A stretch of DNA of 64,000 nt from positions 1 to 64,000 of the forward strand of contig JAGOMA010000020.1 of assembly GCA_017993775.1 (NCBI GenBank), in the 5' to 3' direction. A program made the translations under genes and the position numbers. This document shows, piece by piece, positions 25,242-34,516 of the stretch; the stretch's first letter is position 1, and each line of letters opens with the position of its first letter. Under the pieces are notes generated by a model. That model was not told where the DNA came from. It saw only the letters and a program-made list of their open reading frames with translations, and searched no databases. Source of the DNA: Chloroflexota bacterium. GTDB lineage: Bacteria; Chloroflexota; Anaerolineae; Promineifilales; Promineifilaceae.

Positions 25242-28200
25242 CTACGGGACCGCGCCCGGACTGGGGAACGGCCACTCTCTAAAATCCATCAGACAATCAT
25301 CTGTATCCCGCCAATAAGGCCAGCGCTCCAGGCTGGCGTTTAACAAGCTGACCAGCGGGCAGCCAACCACGCCCGGATAGCTCCCTACCCCATACGTCAC
25401 CACATCCACAATCTGATCTTGCGCATCGCGCAAGATTACCTCATCGCCCTGGTTGCCAAGCTGCAAAAACGTCGCCGGATCACCCCAGGCCGGATCGTCG
25501 AGCAAGTCGGGCACGGCCGTTACCGTGTTCAAAATCTCAAAATCAGGATATACGCCATATTCTGCAAAAAAATCGATGCCGCTAATAGCCACCACCAGGG
25601 TCTCGCCGTGCGCCAGCAGCGTTCCGGACGGGAAACGACGCACGTCTTCAAAATCGGTGGGATTGACCGCATCTCCGAGGCTGTAGTGGCTCAAGTCCCA
25701 GATTTGCGGCGTCGGATTAACCAATTCGACAAATTCGCTGGAGTCGGGTCCGGGCGGATCATACAAGACCTCGCTAATCAGCAGATGGCTGGCTGCACCG
25801 ACATAATTATGGTAAATGCCGGGTAGGTACACCCGATGGGGCCAATCATGCAAAAACATATCGGCCAGCATGGCAAAGAGGGCATCCGATTGGATTTGCA
25901 AAGCCAACTCGCGGTTATCTTTGTGCGATTGTTCGGAACCATTCAGGCTGCCAACATGGACATACCCACGGCCGTTTACTTCCACCAGCACCATTTTGTT
26001 ATGAATCCCCAGCCCGGTCGGGTTGCCCACCGCACACACCAACGGCAAATGTTCCGCCATCGCCAGTTGATTCACATACTCACAAGTCGCCCGATTACTG
26101 GTGGGGCTGGCCTCGTCATCAAAATAGCTGTCGAGCAGCAGGCGCACACCTGCGCCGCGCCGAGAGGCGGCGATATAAGCTTCCAAGCGTGGGTTCGGGT
26201 CTGTGGTGGGCGCGCCTCCGGTGGTTGGTCCCCAATACGGCCGTTCATACAACTGCTCCACCAGTATCCTGTCGCCCAATCCGGCCTGCTTCACCAGCCC
26301 CAACAAAGCATCCACATCGCGCAAACTGTTTTCCGGCGACTGAATAATCTCAAGCGGAAATACCCCAGAAACGACCAGCGGATCAGCATAACGCACGGCA
26401 TAGGTTATGCCGCCCGTCTGGGTGATGGGCACAAAACCGGGCGTTGGCTGCCAATCGGCCGTTGGCTGCCAATGAACAAGGTCCTGATGGGTCCGATCAA
26501 AATCATGGGCGAGCAAGGTCTGAATGTGCTGCGCCACAGTCGGCGCATTGGTAATCACCACCAGACCGCGCCGCCCCCACGTGCCGTCTGATTTGTCGTC
26601 GTTGGGCAGGCTGTCTGGCGAAAAATTCTGGCTGCTGATGACTGCCCAGGTGTCGTCGATGAGCATGTATTTGGCGTGCAAATAACCATACCGATCATAA
26701 ATCTTAGCCGTCGCATCGTTGATCATGAACCAACACGCGCCAGCAGCCTGCTCGATTTCGCGGCAAATATATTTTTCTTGATCGGTCAGGCCGCCGGCCG
26801 GACCGCCTTCCAGCAGCAGCGTCACCGAGACACCGCGCCCGGCGGCACGGCTGAGCGCTTCGCTGATGGCGATGCTCTCAACGGTGAGCGATCCGACGTG
26901 GATGCGGTTTTGCGCCTGATCGATTTGGGCGACGATGGCTTCGTAGGCGTTGTCGGGCGCAATGGCCAGGGTGATGACGGCCGTTTCCGTCACCTGCGTC
27001 GTAAAAAAGAACTCATCCAGGTCCCAGCCAGGGTAACGCACTTTACGGCCGTTAATCACATCCGTGGTGGACTGCGCCCAATCGGCGGCCGTGTCGGTGT
27101 CCGGCACGGGCTGGCCGGTAAGCTGGTCGCGCATCCGGTAAACAATTTGCCCCGCCACCGGCAGGCCGCTGCCCACATACGGCCGTATCGCCGCTCCCAT
27201 CCAGCCCGTTTGATTGGTATTACCCGCTTCGTACACCAGCACGTCTACTAAAATCCCGGCTGCGTTAATCAGCAGCGCTTCATCGCCATCATTGGCAAAA
27301 CCCGGCCAGGAACCGGTCAACGGCGGCAGCGGCAGCGGCAGTCCAACGGCCGTTTTCGCCAAATCGGGCAAGTGGCCAAACTGTCGTTGAAAGGCCAGGG
27401 CGTCGTTGGCCAGCCAGACGGCCGTGTGCGCCGGAATAACCACGCCCGCCGGAATCACGGCCGCCGCCGAACCATCGCTGATTTGCCAGCCGCCCACATC
27501 TACCGGCTGCTCGCCCACATTGCGCAAGGCGACCGCTTCGTCGAGTACGCTTTCGTACCCATCGTAATGCACGGCATCGATCACCACGTCTCGATTGGTA
27601 ATGATGGTGACGGCCGTCGCCACATTATTGCTCTCGGCTGTTTCGGTTGCTGCTGTGGCCGCCCGGATGGTGTTGGTGATGGAGCCGGAAACGGCCGTGC
27701 CCAGGGTCGCCGTCAAACTAAATTGCACGTCGGCTTGCGGCGGCAGATCGCCTAACTGCCAGACCAACGTTTGGGTGACCGGCTGCGGCAGAGGATACCC
27801 GCTGCTGTCGGCCACATAGGTCAGGCCGGGCGGCAAGTTGTCGGTTAGAATGGTTTGCACGGCCGTCAGGACGCCCACGTTTTGCACCCGAACCTGATAC
27901 ACCACGCTTTCTCCCGGCGCGGCAATGGTGGGACCGGTTTTTGTCACCGCCAGATCGGCGGCTGGCGGCAGTTCGCAGGAGGCAAAGGGCGTGCCAGCAA
28001 CATGCGTACCAGGGGAAAACAGCGACCCATTGGAACCGGCAGCCAGGGTATGTTTAATCAGCGGCGCGGCTCCGGTAATGTCTGGGCTGCGCGTGAGAGA
28101 CTGGTTGTCGCCGCCTTCGCTGCCGTAGGTGTAAGAGATAACGGCCGTGTCAGCCACATCGTACAGCGTGATGGTGTCTCCGCCATTATTTAATCCCAGA

Positions 28201-28598
28201 CTACCGGCCGTTTGCACCAGGCTGCCGCCAAAACTGCCCGTTGGATTGCCGCCGCCAAATACAACGATCGCACACCCCTCCGGCAATAAAGTGCCCGCAG
28301 CAAAGGTATGGCGCAATGTTGGGGTACTCAGGCTGTCATACAATTTCCAACCACTCAGATCTAAAACCGCAGTTCCGGTATTTACCAATTCGACAAATTC
28401 ATCATCATCAGAACTGATTACCCCATCACCATTAGCATCACCGTTCACGCTATCTGGGTCGGCGTGGATTTCGTTGATAATGATAGGTGAATCGGTGGGC
28501 GCGGCTACGGCCGTTTCCCGGCCAAAATCCAATAGCACAAACAAAAACACAACTGGCACGAACACGATCAACACCAAGCAAACCACACGTTTACACAT
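25242..28598 (-). CDS. secreted lamin-tail / DUF11 / phospholipase D protein
   Basis: The protein is 1118 residues from ATG 28598; GGAGG sits just upstream, and a GTG three bases earlier is possible. It has a signal peptide (about 1-34) and a lamin-tail domain (about 38-205, INEIHADPD, DDEFVELVNTG). A DUF11 repeat follows (about 213-335, ADLAVTKTGPT), then a second lamin-tail-like region (about 340-460). Two PLD-type halves carry HAKYMLID (His641, Lys643, Asp648) and HNKMVLVE (His866, Lys868, Glu873 in place of Asp). A last lamin-tail domain ends the protein. It should be exported and may cleave phosphodiesters in lipid or nucleic acid. The second HKD motif is altered. Confidence 0.82.
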   Translation of the reverse strand: MCKRVVCLVLIVFVPVVFLFVLLDFGRETAVAAPTDSPIIINEIHADPDSVNGDANGDGVISSDDDEFVELVNTGTAVLDLSGWKLYDSLSTPTLRHTFAAGTLLPEGCAIVVFGGGNPTGSFGGSLVQTAGSLGLNNGGDTITLYDVADTAVISYTYGSEGGDNQSLTRSPDITGAAPLIKHTLAAGSNGSLFSPGTHVAGTPFASCELPPAADLAVTKTGPTIAAPGESVVYQVRVQNVGVLTAVQTILTDNLPPGLTYVADSSGYPLPQPVTQTLVWQLGDLPPQADVQFSLTATLGTAVSGSITNTIRAATAATETAESNNVATAVTIITNRDVVIDAVHYDGYESVLDEAVALRNVGEQPVDVGGWQISDGSAAAVIPAGVVIPAHTAVWLANDALAFQRQFGHLPDLAKTAVGLPLPLPPLTGSWPGFANDGDEALLINAAGILVDVLVYEAGNTNQTGWMGAAIRPYVGSGLPVAGQIVYRMRDQLTGQPVPDTDTAADWAQSTTDVINGRKVRYPGWDLDEFFFTTQVTETAVITLAIAPDNAYEAIVAQIDQAQNRIHVGSLTVESIAISEALSRAAGRGVSVTLLLEGGPAGGLTDQEKYICREIEQAAGACWFMINDATAKIYDRYGYLHAKYMLIDDTWAVISSQNFSPDSLPNDDKSDGTWGRRGLVVITNAPTVAQHIQTLLAHDFDRTHQDLVHWQPTADWQPTPGFVPITQTGGITYAVRYADPLVVSGVFPLEIIQSPENSLRDVDALLGLVKQAGLGDRILVEQLYERPYWGPTTGGAPTTDPNPRLEAYIAASRRGAGVRLLLDSYFDDEASPTSNRATCEYVNQLAMAEHLPLVCAVGNPTGLGIHNKMVLVEVNGRGYVHVGSLNGSEQSHKDNRELALQIQSDALFAMLADMFLHDWPHRVYLPGIYHNYVGAASHLLISEVLYDPPGPDSSEFVELVNPTPQIWDLSHYSLGDAVNPTDFEDVRRFPSGTLLAHGETLVVAISGIDFFAEYGVYPDFEILNTVTAVPDLLDDPAWGDPATFLQLGNQGDEVILRDAQDQIVDVVTYGVGSYPGVVGCPLVSLLNASLERWPYWRDTDDCLMDFREWPFPSPGAVP

Positions 28599-28693
28599 CA
28601 CTCCCTCCTGGGTTAGTGCGGATTGTCGAGCGCAGATTAAACATCCGTCTCCAACATAACGCTAAATTAATTGATTAAAAACTTCTCTGGCAA

Positions 28694-28751
28694 GACCCCA
28701 AGGGTTTAATACCCCAATAATCCAAATTCTCAGAGGCAAACCCTTGGGGTC
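28694..28751. repeat. palindromic element, family A (copy 2, 58 bp)
   Basis: Same ends and core as 20258-20315 with only a few base changes. It lies in the 673-base gap upstream of the PLD gene. Confidence 0.85.
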
Positions 28752-28945
28752 TGCATAATTACAACTTTTCTTGCGTACACGCCGCTGTCAACCAGCAAAC
28801 CAACAGAACAACAGCTATGTTTATAGAGGAAGTCAAAATCAAATTCAAGCGAAACAAGGGTGACTTTTGGACTAGTAGCCGGGGTATCCCTACCCCGATC
28901 CCAGACGCGAGAAGAACTCGCGGCTACTTCGTCGGGACAAACGGC

Positions 28946-29189
28946 GCATTTGTTAAAGCGAATGGAGCATTTGTTTAAGCAAATTGAACATTTACTGAAG
29001 TAGATAGAGCATTTACTGAAGTAGATGGAGTATTTGTTTAAGTAGATGGAGCATTTGTTAAAGCAAATGGAGTATTTGTTAAAGTAAATAGGGCATTTGT
29101 TAAAGCAAATGGAGTATTTGTTAAAGCAAATCGTGCATTTGCTGAAGTGAATGGAACATTTATTCAAGCGAATGGAGCATTTGTCGAGG
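28946..29189. repeat. 21-bp tandem array, about 11.6 units
   Basis: Units such as GCATTTGTTAAAGCAAATGGA follow one another without spacers from 28946. All positions vary a little. One plus-strand frame reads seven-residue units of the MEHLLKQ type, with the Gln codon often changed to a stop (CAA to TAA, CAG to TAG). The minus strand reads NKCSICF-type units. It is not CRISPR because there are no unique spacers. It directly precedes the small gene at 29275, whose possible promoter (TAAAAT at 29220, extended -10) comes right after the array. Confidence 0.85.
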
Positions 29190-29274
29190 TTTATTTGCCA
29201 TATCTAAAATCGTTTGTGCTAAAATTCGGCCATTGTTCCTTCATACTTTTACTCGTTTACAGGAGACATACATA

Positions 29275-29607
29275 ATGGCACGCCGGAAAAGAAGTTCAAC
29301 TGTTTTGCAAGTAGCTCAAGTTCGTGCAGCCGCCATCGAATCCATTGGCCCCTCTCTGGATTTAGGCGCTGGTCTGACCGTCGAGAATTATCGCGCAGCG
29401 ATTGATGATCTACAGACCATGCTGGACACCTACAATACCAGGCTCTCGGAGCTAGACGGAATGCTGAACACGCTAAAAGCGAGCGAGAAAGAGCTAAGTT
29501 CTCTCTCCACGCGCATGTTAGCCGGGGTAGCAGCCGCTTATGGCAAGGAGAGCAGCGAGTATGAGCAGGCAGGGGGGACGCGCACGAGTGAAATTAAGCG
29601 CAGTTGA
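29275..29607 (+). CDS. small basic coiled-coil protein of unknown function
   Basis: The protein is 110 residues from ATG 29275 with AGGAG 9 bases upstream; the open frame extends 14 codons further but without a start context. It begins MARRKRSSTVLQVAQVRAAAI, then GPSLDLGAGLTVENYRAAIDDLQ, a helical middle and a tail SSLSTRMLAGVAAAYGKES followed by YEQAGGTRTSEIKRS. From memory, proteins of this shape recur in cyanobacteria and filamentous bacteria, but no function is known to me. It is predicted to be all-helical and cytoplasmic. Its transcript faces a convergent gene across a shared terminator. Confidence 0.7.
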   Translation: MARRKRSSTVLQVAQVRAAAIESIGPSLDLGAGLTVENYRAAIDDLQTMLDTYNTRLSELDGMLNTLKASEKELSSLSTRMLAGVAAAYGKESSEYEQAGGTRTSEIKRS

Positions 29608-29640
29608 GTAACCGTTTTGAGATTGGAAATTGGACATTGG

Positions 29641-29690
29641 AGCGTGGAGATTGGAGACTGGGTTCGTCTCCAGTCTCCACGCTTCTTTTT
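29641..29690. terminator. terminator hairpin between convergent genes
   Basis: AGCGTGGAG...GGAGAC and GTCTCC...CTCCACGCT pair in two blocks, followed by a T-rich run. The arms are built from GGAGATT-type heptanucleotides. Confidence 0.7.
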
Positions 29691-30723
29691 ACTTTTGGCG
29701 CGAAGCAAGGAAACCGAAACTGATAAATACCAAGCCTACCAGCAGCAAGCTGCCGGCCTGCCACAACATGCGGCGGCCCCACAAGACAATCAGCGACAAG
29801 ACCCCTTGCTGCAAAAACGCGCCCCACACGGCCGTTCCCCCCACGCCAGACATCGACCCGGCAACGGCCGTACGCAGCAGCCACATCCCCACCGCCGGCA
29901 GCAAAATAGCCAGGATCAGGCCCAACAGACCGGCGGCAGCCATCGGTCCGCCCCACCAGTAACCCCAGCCCGCTGCCGAGCGCACGCCCAGCAGCAAAAT
30001 CAACAGCAGACAAGCCAGCGGCAGCAGCCACAAACGCCAGGCCAGTCCCGCCCACTCATACCACTGCTGCAACCGCTGCAACATGGCTAACTGATCCGCG
30101 CTCAACGTCTCCGCAGACAGCAGCGGGATACGCACAACGGCCGTCGCCCCCACAATTTGCGGCAGCACCGTGCTGCTAACCACGCTAAACAGTTGAATCG
30201 CCAGCTCTTCCGCCGGGATACCCGGCGGCACGCACGTCGGCAGCGTACCCGAGGTCAGGTCAAACGAGGACAAATCCGTGCAGGTGGGCAGGCTTTGCAC
30301 AATTGCCAGCACCGCCTGCCGCCCCACCTCGCCCTGCCACAGCACCATAACCGGACTCACATCCACGTCCAGCACCGCGCTGGCTTCGTCGCCGGTTTCC
30401 AGATAGTCGAGCAAGCTGTCCACGGCCGTATCCGTCACCCCAGCCAGCCAATCCGGCGGCAGCGTATTCAGCACAGTTTCCGTCAGACCGGCGGCGTCCA
30501 GATTAGGAACCGGCAGCCCCTGAGCGCGCGCCTGCTCTTCCACCATGCCCGTAATCAAAATAGGCAGCGTCTCGCGCAGCAAATCATCCAAAGCCAGCGC
30601 CTCTTTCAACGCCGCCCGATTCGTGAGGATATGCGCGCCATTCACCAACAACAGAGCCAACACGGCCGTCGCCACAAACAAACCCGCCACAACGGCGGCC
30701 AAAGCGTTCAAGCAGCCTCGCAT
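29689..30723 (-). CDS. polytopic membrane protein of unknown function
   Basis: The protein is 344 residues with GGAG 6 bases before the ATG. One N-terminal TM helix (about 8-30) precedes a large extracytoplasmic region (about 35-215) with two cysteines (CTDL and TCVPP). Four or five TM helices lie in the C-terminal third. No family is recognised. It is the last gene of a minus-strand run with the L,D-transpeptidase, a mini membrane protein and trmD. Confidence 0.68.
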   Translation of the reverse strand: MRGCLNALAAVVAGLFVATAVLALLLVNGAHILTNRAALKEALALDDLLRETLPILITGMVEEQARAQGLPVPNLDAAGLTETVLNTLPPDWLAGVTDTAVDSLLDYLETGDEASAVLDVDVSPVMVLWQGEVGRQAVLAIVQSLPTCTDLSSFDLTSGTLPTCVPPGIPAEELAIQLFSVVSSTVLPQIVGATAVVRIPLLSAETLSADQLAMLQRLQQWYEWAGLAWRLWLLPLACLLLILLLGVRSAAGWGYWWGGPMAAAGLLGLILAILLPAVGMWLLRTAVAGSMSGVGGTAVWGAFLQQGVLSLIVLWGRRMLWQAGSLLLVGLVFISFGFLASRQK

Positions 30724-30768
30724 ACATTACTCCAAAGGGGAATTAGAGATTGGCGATTAGAGATAGCG

Positions 30769-31554
30769 TCAATCGCCAATCGCCACACTTTCTTGCGCCA
30801 ACTGGCCCAGAAACCAGCGGTCTTCTTCGGTGAGAACGGCCGTCAGCAGCATATCCGGCCGGCGCTGCCAGGTGCGGCGCAGAGATTCTTCGCGCCGCCA
30901 GCGGGCGATGTGGGCTGCGTGGCCAGAGCGCAGCACGTCCGGCACAACCCAACCGCGAAAATCGGCCGGTTTGGTGTAGTGTGGCCCTTCCAGCAGACCC
31001 GTGGCGTGGCTGTCCATTTCCGCCGCGCCTTCTGCGCCCAACACGCCCGGCAGCAAGCGCGTCACGGCATCCACAATCACCATCGCCGCCAGTTCGCCGC
31101 CGGTCAGCACATAATCGCCAATGGAAATTTCATCCGTCACCAAATGCTCGCGCACGCGCTCATCCACGCCTTCATACCGGCCGCACAGCAGCACCAGCCG
31201 CTCATATCCGGCCAACTCTTGCGCGACGGCTTGGGTAAACGGCCGTCCCTGCGGCGACATCAAAATGACGGGCAGATCACCCATCTCCAATCTCCCATCT
31301 CCCATCTCCTGTTGAGACCGGAGACTAGAGACTAAAGATTCAACGGCCGTAAAAATCGGTTCCGGCTTCAGCACCATGCCGCCGCCGCCGCCAAACGGCG
31401 GTTCGTCGGTGACGTGGTGTTTGTCGGTAGTGTAATCGCGGATATTGTGCAGATGGACGGTCAATTGGCCCATCGCCTGCGCTTTTTTGAGGATGCTCTC
31501 GTCAAGATAGCCAGGAAACATGTCCGGGAAGAGGGTGAGGATGTGGATGTGCAT
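30769..31554 (-). CDS. trmD: TrmD, tRNA (guanine37-N1)-methyltransferase
   Basis: The protein is 261 residues. Motifs are [69 protein letters not shown] (trefoil knot) and [17 protein letters not shown]. It methylates G37 of tRNAs to prevent frameshifting. Residues about 74-93 ([20 protein letters not shown]) are an insertion encoded by GGAGATT-type heptanucleotide repeats, and the C-terminal tail also comes from such repeats. The usual partners rimM and rplS are not adjacent. Confidence 0.93.
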   Translation of the reverse strand: MHIHILTLFPDMFPGYLDESILKKAQAMGQLTVHLHNIRDYTTDKHHVTDEPPFGGGGGMVLKPEPIFTAVESLVSSLRSQQEMGDGRLEMGDLPVILMSPQGRPFTQAVAQELAGYERLVLLCGRYEGVDERVREHLVTDEISIGDYVLTGGELAAMVIVDAVTRLLPGVLGAEGAAEMDSHATGLLEGPHYTKPADFRGWVVPDVLRSGHAAHIARWRREESLRRTWQRRPDMLLTAVLTEEDRWFLGQLAQESVAIGD

Positions 31555-31569
31555 AAGGTAGCCAGGTGG

Positions 31570-31662
31570 TCAGGTGTCGCGTTCGCGGAGGAAGAGGTAG
31601 ATGAGGGCGGCAACGGCCGTAACCACCACCACGCAGCCCACCAAAAGCAACAAAGCCACCAT
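31570..31662 (-). CDS. 30-residue single-TM mini protein
   Basis: A short ORF reading MVALLLLVGCVVVVTAVAAL followed by IYLFLRERDT: one TM helix with a charged C-terminal end. AAGG lies 5 bases before the ATG, and trmD starts 15 bases downstream. Good coding context and clear membrane character support it, but it is too short to be certain. Confidence 0.42.
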   Translation of the reverse strand: MVALLLLVGCVVVVTAVAALIYLFLRERDT

Positions 31663-31743
31663 ACTCACCTTTCCATCCTCCTCAGTCGTCCACATGACGC
31701 AAATTCAATCATCTGCGAAATCTGCGCCATCTGCGGATCAACC

Positions 31744-33381
31744 TCACGGCTGAATTTCCACGACCACGCCGGTTTCGGCCCAATTATACAGCAGTTCGGC
31801 GTTGCCCGAATCGAGCAAGATACAACCATACGTCACCGGGCGGCCCAAATCGCCGGTCCACAGCAGCTGCGATCCGCCGCGCGTGGGAAAGCCGTGGAAA
31901 CCATTCATAAAATCCGACGTGGGCACAGGGCGATAAATGCCCATAAACTGCGGCATCCACAAATCCCAGTTGCCCGCGTACGCGTTGGCCTCGTGGCTTT
32001 GAATCTGGAAAATACCCGGCGCAGTCGGGCTGTCGGCAATGCCGGTGCTAACAGGCCAATCCCAGACCAGCGCGCCGTTTTCATACACCCAGGCCCGCTG
32101 CTGGGCAATGCTCACCACAATGCGCTTGTTCTCTACCACCGGCAGCGGCAGCATCTCATCCGGCGACGGAATGGTGATGGTTTGGCCAATAGACAATGCG
32201 CCCAGGCCAGGATTGGCCTGCTGAATCCAGGGGTAGGGAAGGCCATAATCGCGCCCAATGCTGGACAGCGTCTCGCCGCTTTGCACCACATGCTGGCGCG
32301 GCTGATGGTAAACGCGCAGGCTGACGAATGGATTTTGGGAAGTGATTGCCTGCGTTACGGCCGTTCCCGCCTCCCCCGCATCCACATACCGCCCCTCACC
32401 CAATCCGGCCGCCTGCGCCTGCACATAATTTCCCACCTGCTCCTGGTCCAACGACCAGTTGAACTGCCCGGCGGCTGCGGCCGCTGCATCCACCGTCAGC
32501 CAACCGCCCCAGGTTTCTGGCGGCAAAGCCCAGTCCACAGCCTGATTGGTGATGGGATCATAGGCGTGCAAGGTGATGGGCGCGACCAGCAGCGTGTTGG
32601 CCTGCTCGGCTACCGCGCTCAGGTCCACGACAACCGGCGGCACGGCCGTTAACACCAAATCGAGACGGCCGTTCCCCAGCACCACCCCTGCCTGCTGTTC
32701 CAGCAAAGTCAGCGTAGCGATGACATCCAACTGGCGGCCCGGCTGGCCGGGCAAGGCTACAAAACGGCCGTTGCTGTACTCCAACCGCGCATCCTGCGGC
32801 ACGCGGTTCAACTCGACGGCCAGGGCATTCAGACCATTTTCGGCCGCAGCGCGATCCAACTGCCAGACGGGAGTGGTCAGGAAACGGCCGTTGTTGGCCC
32901 AAAACGCCCGCCAACTGGCCAGCGTGCGCCCCTGAGCGCGGGCAGCGTCGGCCGTGGCGGCGGCATCCAGCGCAAAACCCAGGCTGGACGGCGGCACGGC
33001 GCGTGTCTCGTCGCCCACCGCCAGAGTGATGATTTGGGAGTCCCAGGCAGATTGGAGGGTGGATACGGCCGTGTCCCGGCTCTGCCCGCTCAGGTCAATG
33101 CCCGACACGCTCACACCCGGCACAATCCAATCGCTCTGGCTTACAAACCAGGCGGCGGCAAGAACAACCGCCAACCCAAACAACAGCACCAGCACCGCCG
33201 ACATAGCCATCGCCAGATGCACCAGCCAATGGGTACGGCGCAGTGGCGCAGGCGGCGGCAACGGCTGCCAGGGCTGAGTAGGCATTTCGGCAAACGGCCG
33301 TTCACGCTGCGGTATCTGGTTAACCGGCGGTTGATACCGCCGCACAGGGTGGGAACCACCCGGAGTTTTTTTCATAGTCAT
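31744..33381 (-). CDS. membrane-anchored L,D-transpeptidase with LysM
   Basis: The protein is 545 residues from ATG 33381; the frame extends upstream into low-complexity CAACC-rich sequence that is unlikely to be coding. A basic Pro-rich cytoplasmic tail precedes one TM helix (about 50-75). Two peptidoglycan-binding/VanW-like domains follow, with VPGVSVSGIDLSGQSRDTAV as the entry. A LysM module (HVVQSGETLSSIGRDYGL) and a C-terminal YkuD domain come next. Its active site reads HGFPTRGG...VTYGCILL; the catalytic Cys is kept and the usual SHGC is TYGC. It should form 3-3 cross-links in peptidoglycan. Confidence 0.88.
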   Translation of the reverse strand: MTMKKTPGGSHPVRRYQPPVNQIPQRERPFAEMPTQPWQPLPPPAPLRRTHWLVHLAMAMSAVLVLLFGLAVVLAAAWFVSQSDWIVPGVSVSGIDLSGQSRDTAVSTLQSAWDSQIITLAVGDETRAVPPSSLGFALDAAATADAARAQGRTLASWRAFWANNGRFLTTPVWQLDRAAAENGLNALAVELNRVPQDARLEYSNGRFVALPGQPGRQLDVIATLTLLEQQAGVVLGNGRLDLVLTAVPPVVVDLSAVAEQANTLLVAPITLHAYDPITNQAVDWALPPETWGGWLTVDAAAAAAGQFNWSLDQEQVGNYVQAQAAGLGEGRYVDAGEAGTAVTQAITSQNPFVSLRVYHQPRQHVVQSGETLSSIGRDYGLPYPWIQQANPGLGALSIGQTITIPSPDEMLPLPVVENKRIVVSIAQQRAWVYENGALVWDWPVSTGIADSPTAPGIFQIQSHEANAYAGNWDLWMPQFMGIYRPVPTSDFMNGFHGFPTRGGSQLLWTGDLGRPVTYGCILLDSGNAELLYNWAETGVVVEIQP

Positions 33382-33637
33382 GATGGTTTTGGATTGGTTC
33401 GTTTCTTGGTTTGTTGGGTTGTTTAGTTTGTTGGTGGGATTCCAGCTAACCAACTCAGCCAACCAACCTCCATAAGCTTACCCGAAAATCAATCCACAGG
33501 ATAAAGCCGTTAGCATCGGTTAACCTGACGCGATGCCGCCTATCGCTCTGTGTTCGGCGCACGATGCCCGGCTGGTTTCGCCGCGCTCGTTCTGCCCAGG
33601 TATAATGGATTCAGATTTCACCTGGAGAAAAGCCCGC

Positions 33638-34468
33638 ATGAAAATTTTGCTCACCGGCCACAAGGGCCAATTGGGGACCGCCCTGGTCCAAGCCCTGCCC
33701 CCCCACGACGTGACCGGGGTAGATTTGCCGGAACTGGATATTACCAACCGCACGGCCGTGTTCACGGCCGTCGCCCACACCACCCCCGACCTCATCATCC
33801 ACTGCGCTGCCCTGACCGACGTGGACGGCTGCGCCCGTAACCCGGCGCTGGCCTACCGCGTCAACGGCCTGGGCACGCAAAACGTGGCCCTGGCCGCCCA
33901 GGAATTTGGCGCGGAAATGCTGCACATCAGCAGCAACGAAGTCTTTGCCGGCGACCGGCCGGAGGGCTACGACGAGTGGGCGCCGCTGAACCCGGTGAAT
34001 GGGTACGGCCGTTCCAAAGCCGCCGCCGAATTTCACATTACCCACCTGCTCAGCCGCTTCTACATCGTGCGCCTCTCGTGGCTGTTTGCCCCCGGCGGGC
34101 GCAACTTCATCCACGCCATCCTCAACCGCGCCCGCGAAACCGGCCAGCTCCGCGTCGTCACCGATGAGGTCGCCAATCCAACTTATGTCAACGATTTAGC
34201 CACCGCCATCGCCCAACTAATCGACACCCACCAGTATGGCGTCTACCACCTCACCAACGCCGGGACCTGCTCGCGCTGGGAATTCGCCAACGAGATTTTG
34301 CGCCAGGCTGGCCTGACTGATGTGGTCAATACGCCCATCCAGCTTAAAGATTTTCAGCGCGCCTCCACCCCACCGCCCTACGCCGCCCTGAACAACAACG
34401 TCGGCAAGGCGATTGGCATTGAATTACGGCCGTGGCCAGAAGCCCTGGCCGCCTACCTGAACAGCTAG
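33638..34468 (+). CDS. rfbD: RfbD-like dTDP-4-dehydrorhamnose reductase
   Basis: The protein is 276 residues from ATG 33638. It is an extended SDR fold with ILLTGHKGQLGTALVQAL (NAD(P) loop), HCAALTDVDGCARNP, HISSNEVFAGDRPEGYDEW and YGRSKAAAE (catalytic Tyr and Lys). NPTYVNDLATAIAQL and a C-terminal RPWPEALAAYL complete the family pattern. It reduces dTDP-4-keto-rhamnose in cell-surface polysaccharide synthesis. No rfbA, rfbB or rfbC is nearby. Two glycosyltransferases lie downstream. Confidence 0.88.
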   Translation: MKILLTGHKGQLGTALVQALPPHDVTGVDLPELDITNRTAVFTAVAHTTPDLIIHCAALTDVDGCARNPALAYRVNGLGTQNVALAAQEFGAEMLHISSNEVFAGDRPEGYDEWAPLNPVNGYGRSKAAAEFHITHLLSRFYIVRLSWLFAPGGRNFIHAILNRARETGQLRVVTDEVANPTYVNDLATAIAQLIDTHQYGVYHLTNAGTCSRWEFANEILRQAGLTDVVNTPIQLKDFQRASTPPPYAALNNNVGKAIGIELRPWPEALAAYLNS

Positions 34469-34507
34469 AGCGAGAGCGAGAGGACTTTCTTCCTCTCGCT
34501 CTCGCTC
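34468..34507. terminator. 17-bp perfect hairpin between rfbD and ptrB
   Basis: GAGCGAGAGCGAGAGGA, a 6-base loop, and its exact complement. The stem starts in the rfbD stop codon. There is no T tract. The same GAGCGAGAGGA word lies just before murB. Confidence 0.55.
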
Positions 34508-34516
34508 CAAAGAGGA

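Noticed and set aside
25836..27251. Plus-strand ORFs of 251 and 191 codons within the PLD gene region
   Set aside because: They are antisense shadows of a gene with a signal peptide, catalytic motifs and ordered domains on the minus strand.
28730..29167. Minus-strand ORF of 145 codons rich in NKCSICF repeats
   Set aside because: It is the translation of the 21-bp array plus a palindromic element, lacks a ribosome binding site and has no recognisable domain.
28946..29189. CRISPR array
   Set aside because: The 21-bp units are contiguous with no unique spacers, and no cas gene is present.
30157..31335. Plus-strand ORF of 392 codons
   Set aside because: It is antisense to trmD and the membrane protein gene, and its composition (Arg, His, Gln-rich) is typical of a shadow frame.
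33382..33462. Longer start of the L,D-transpeptidase
   Set aside because: The extra residues are encoded by low-complexity CAACC-type repeats and lack a start context.
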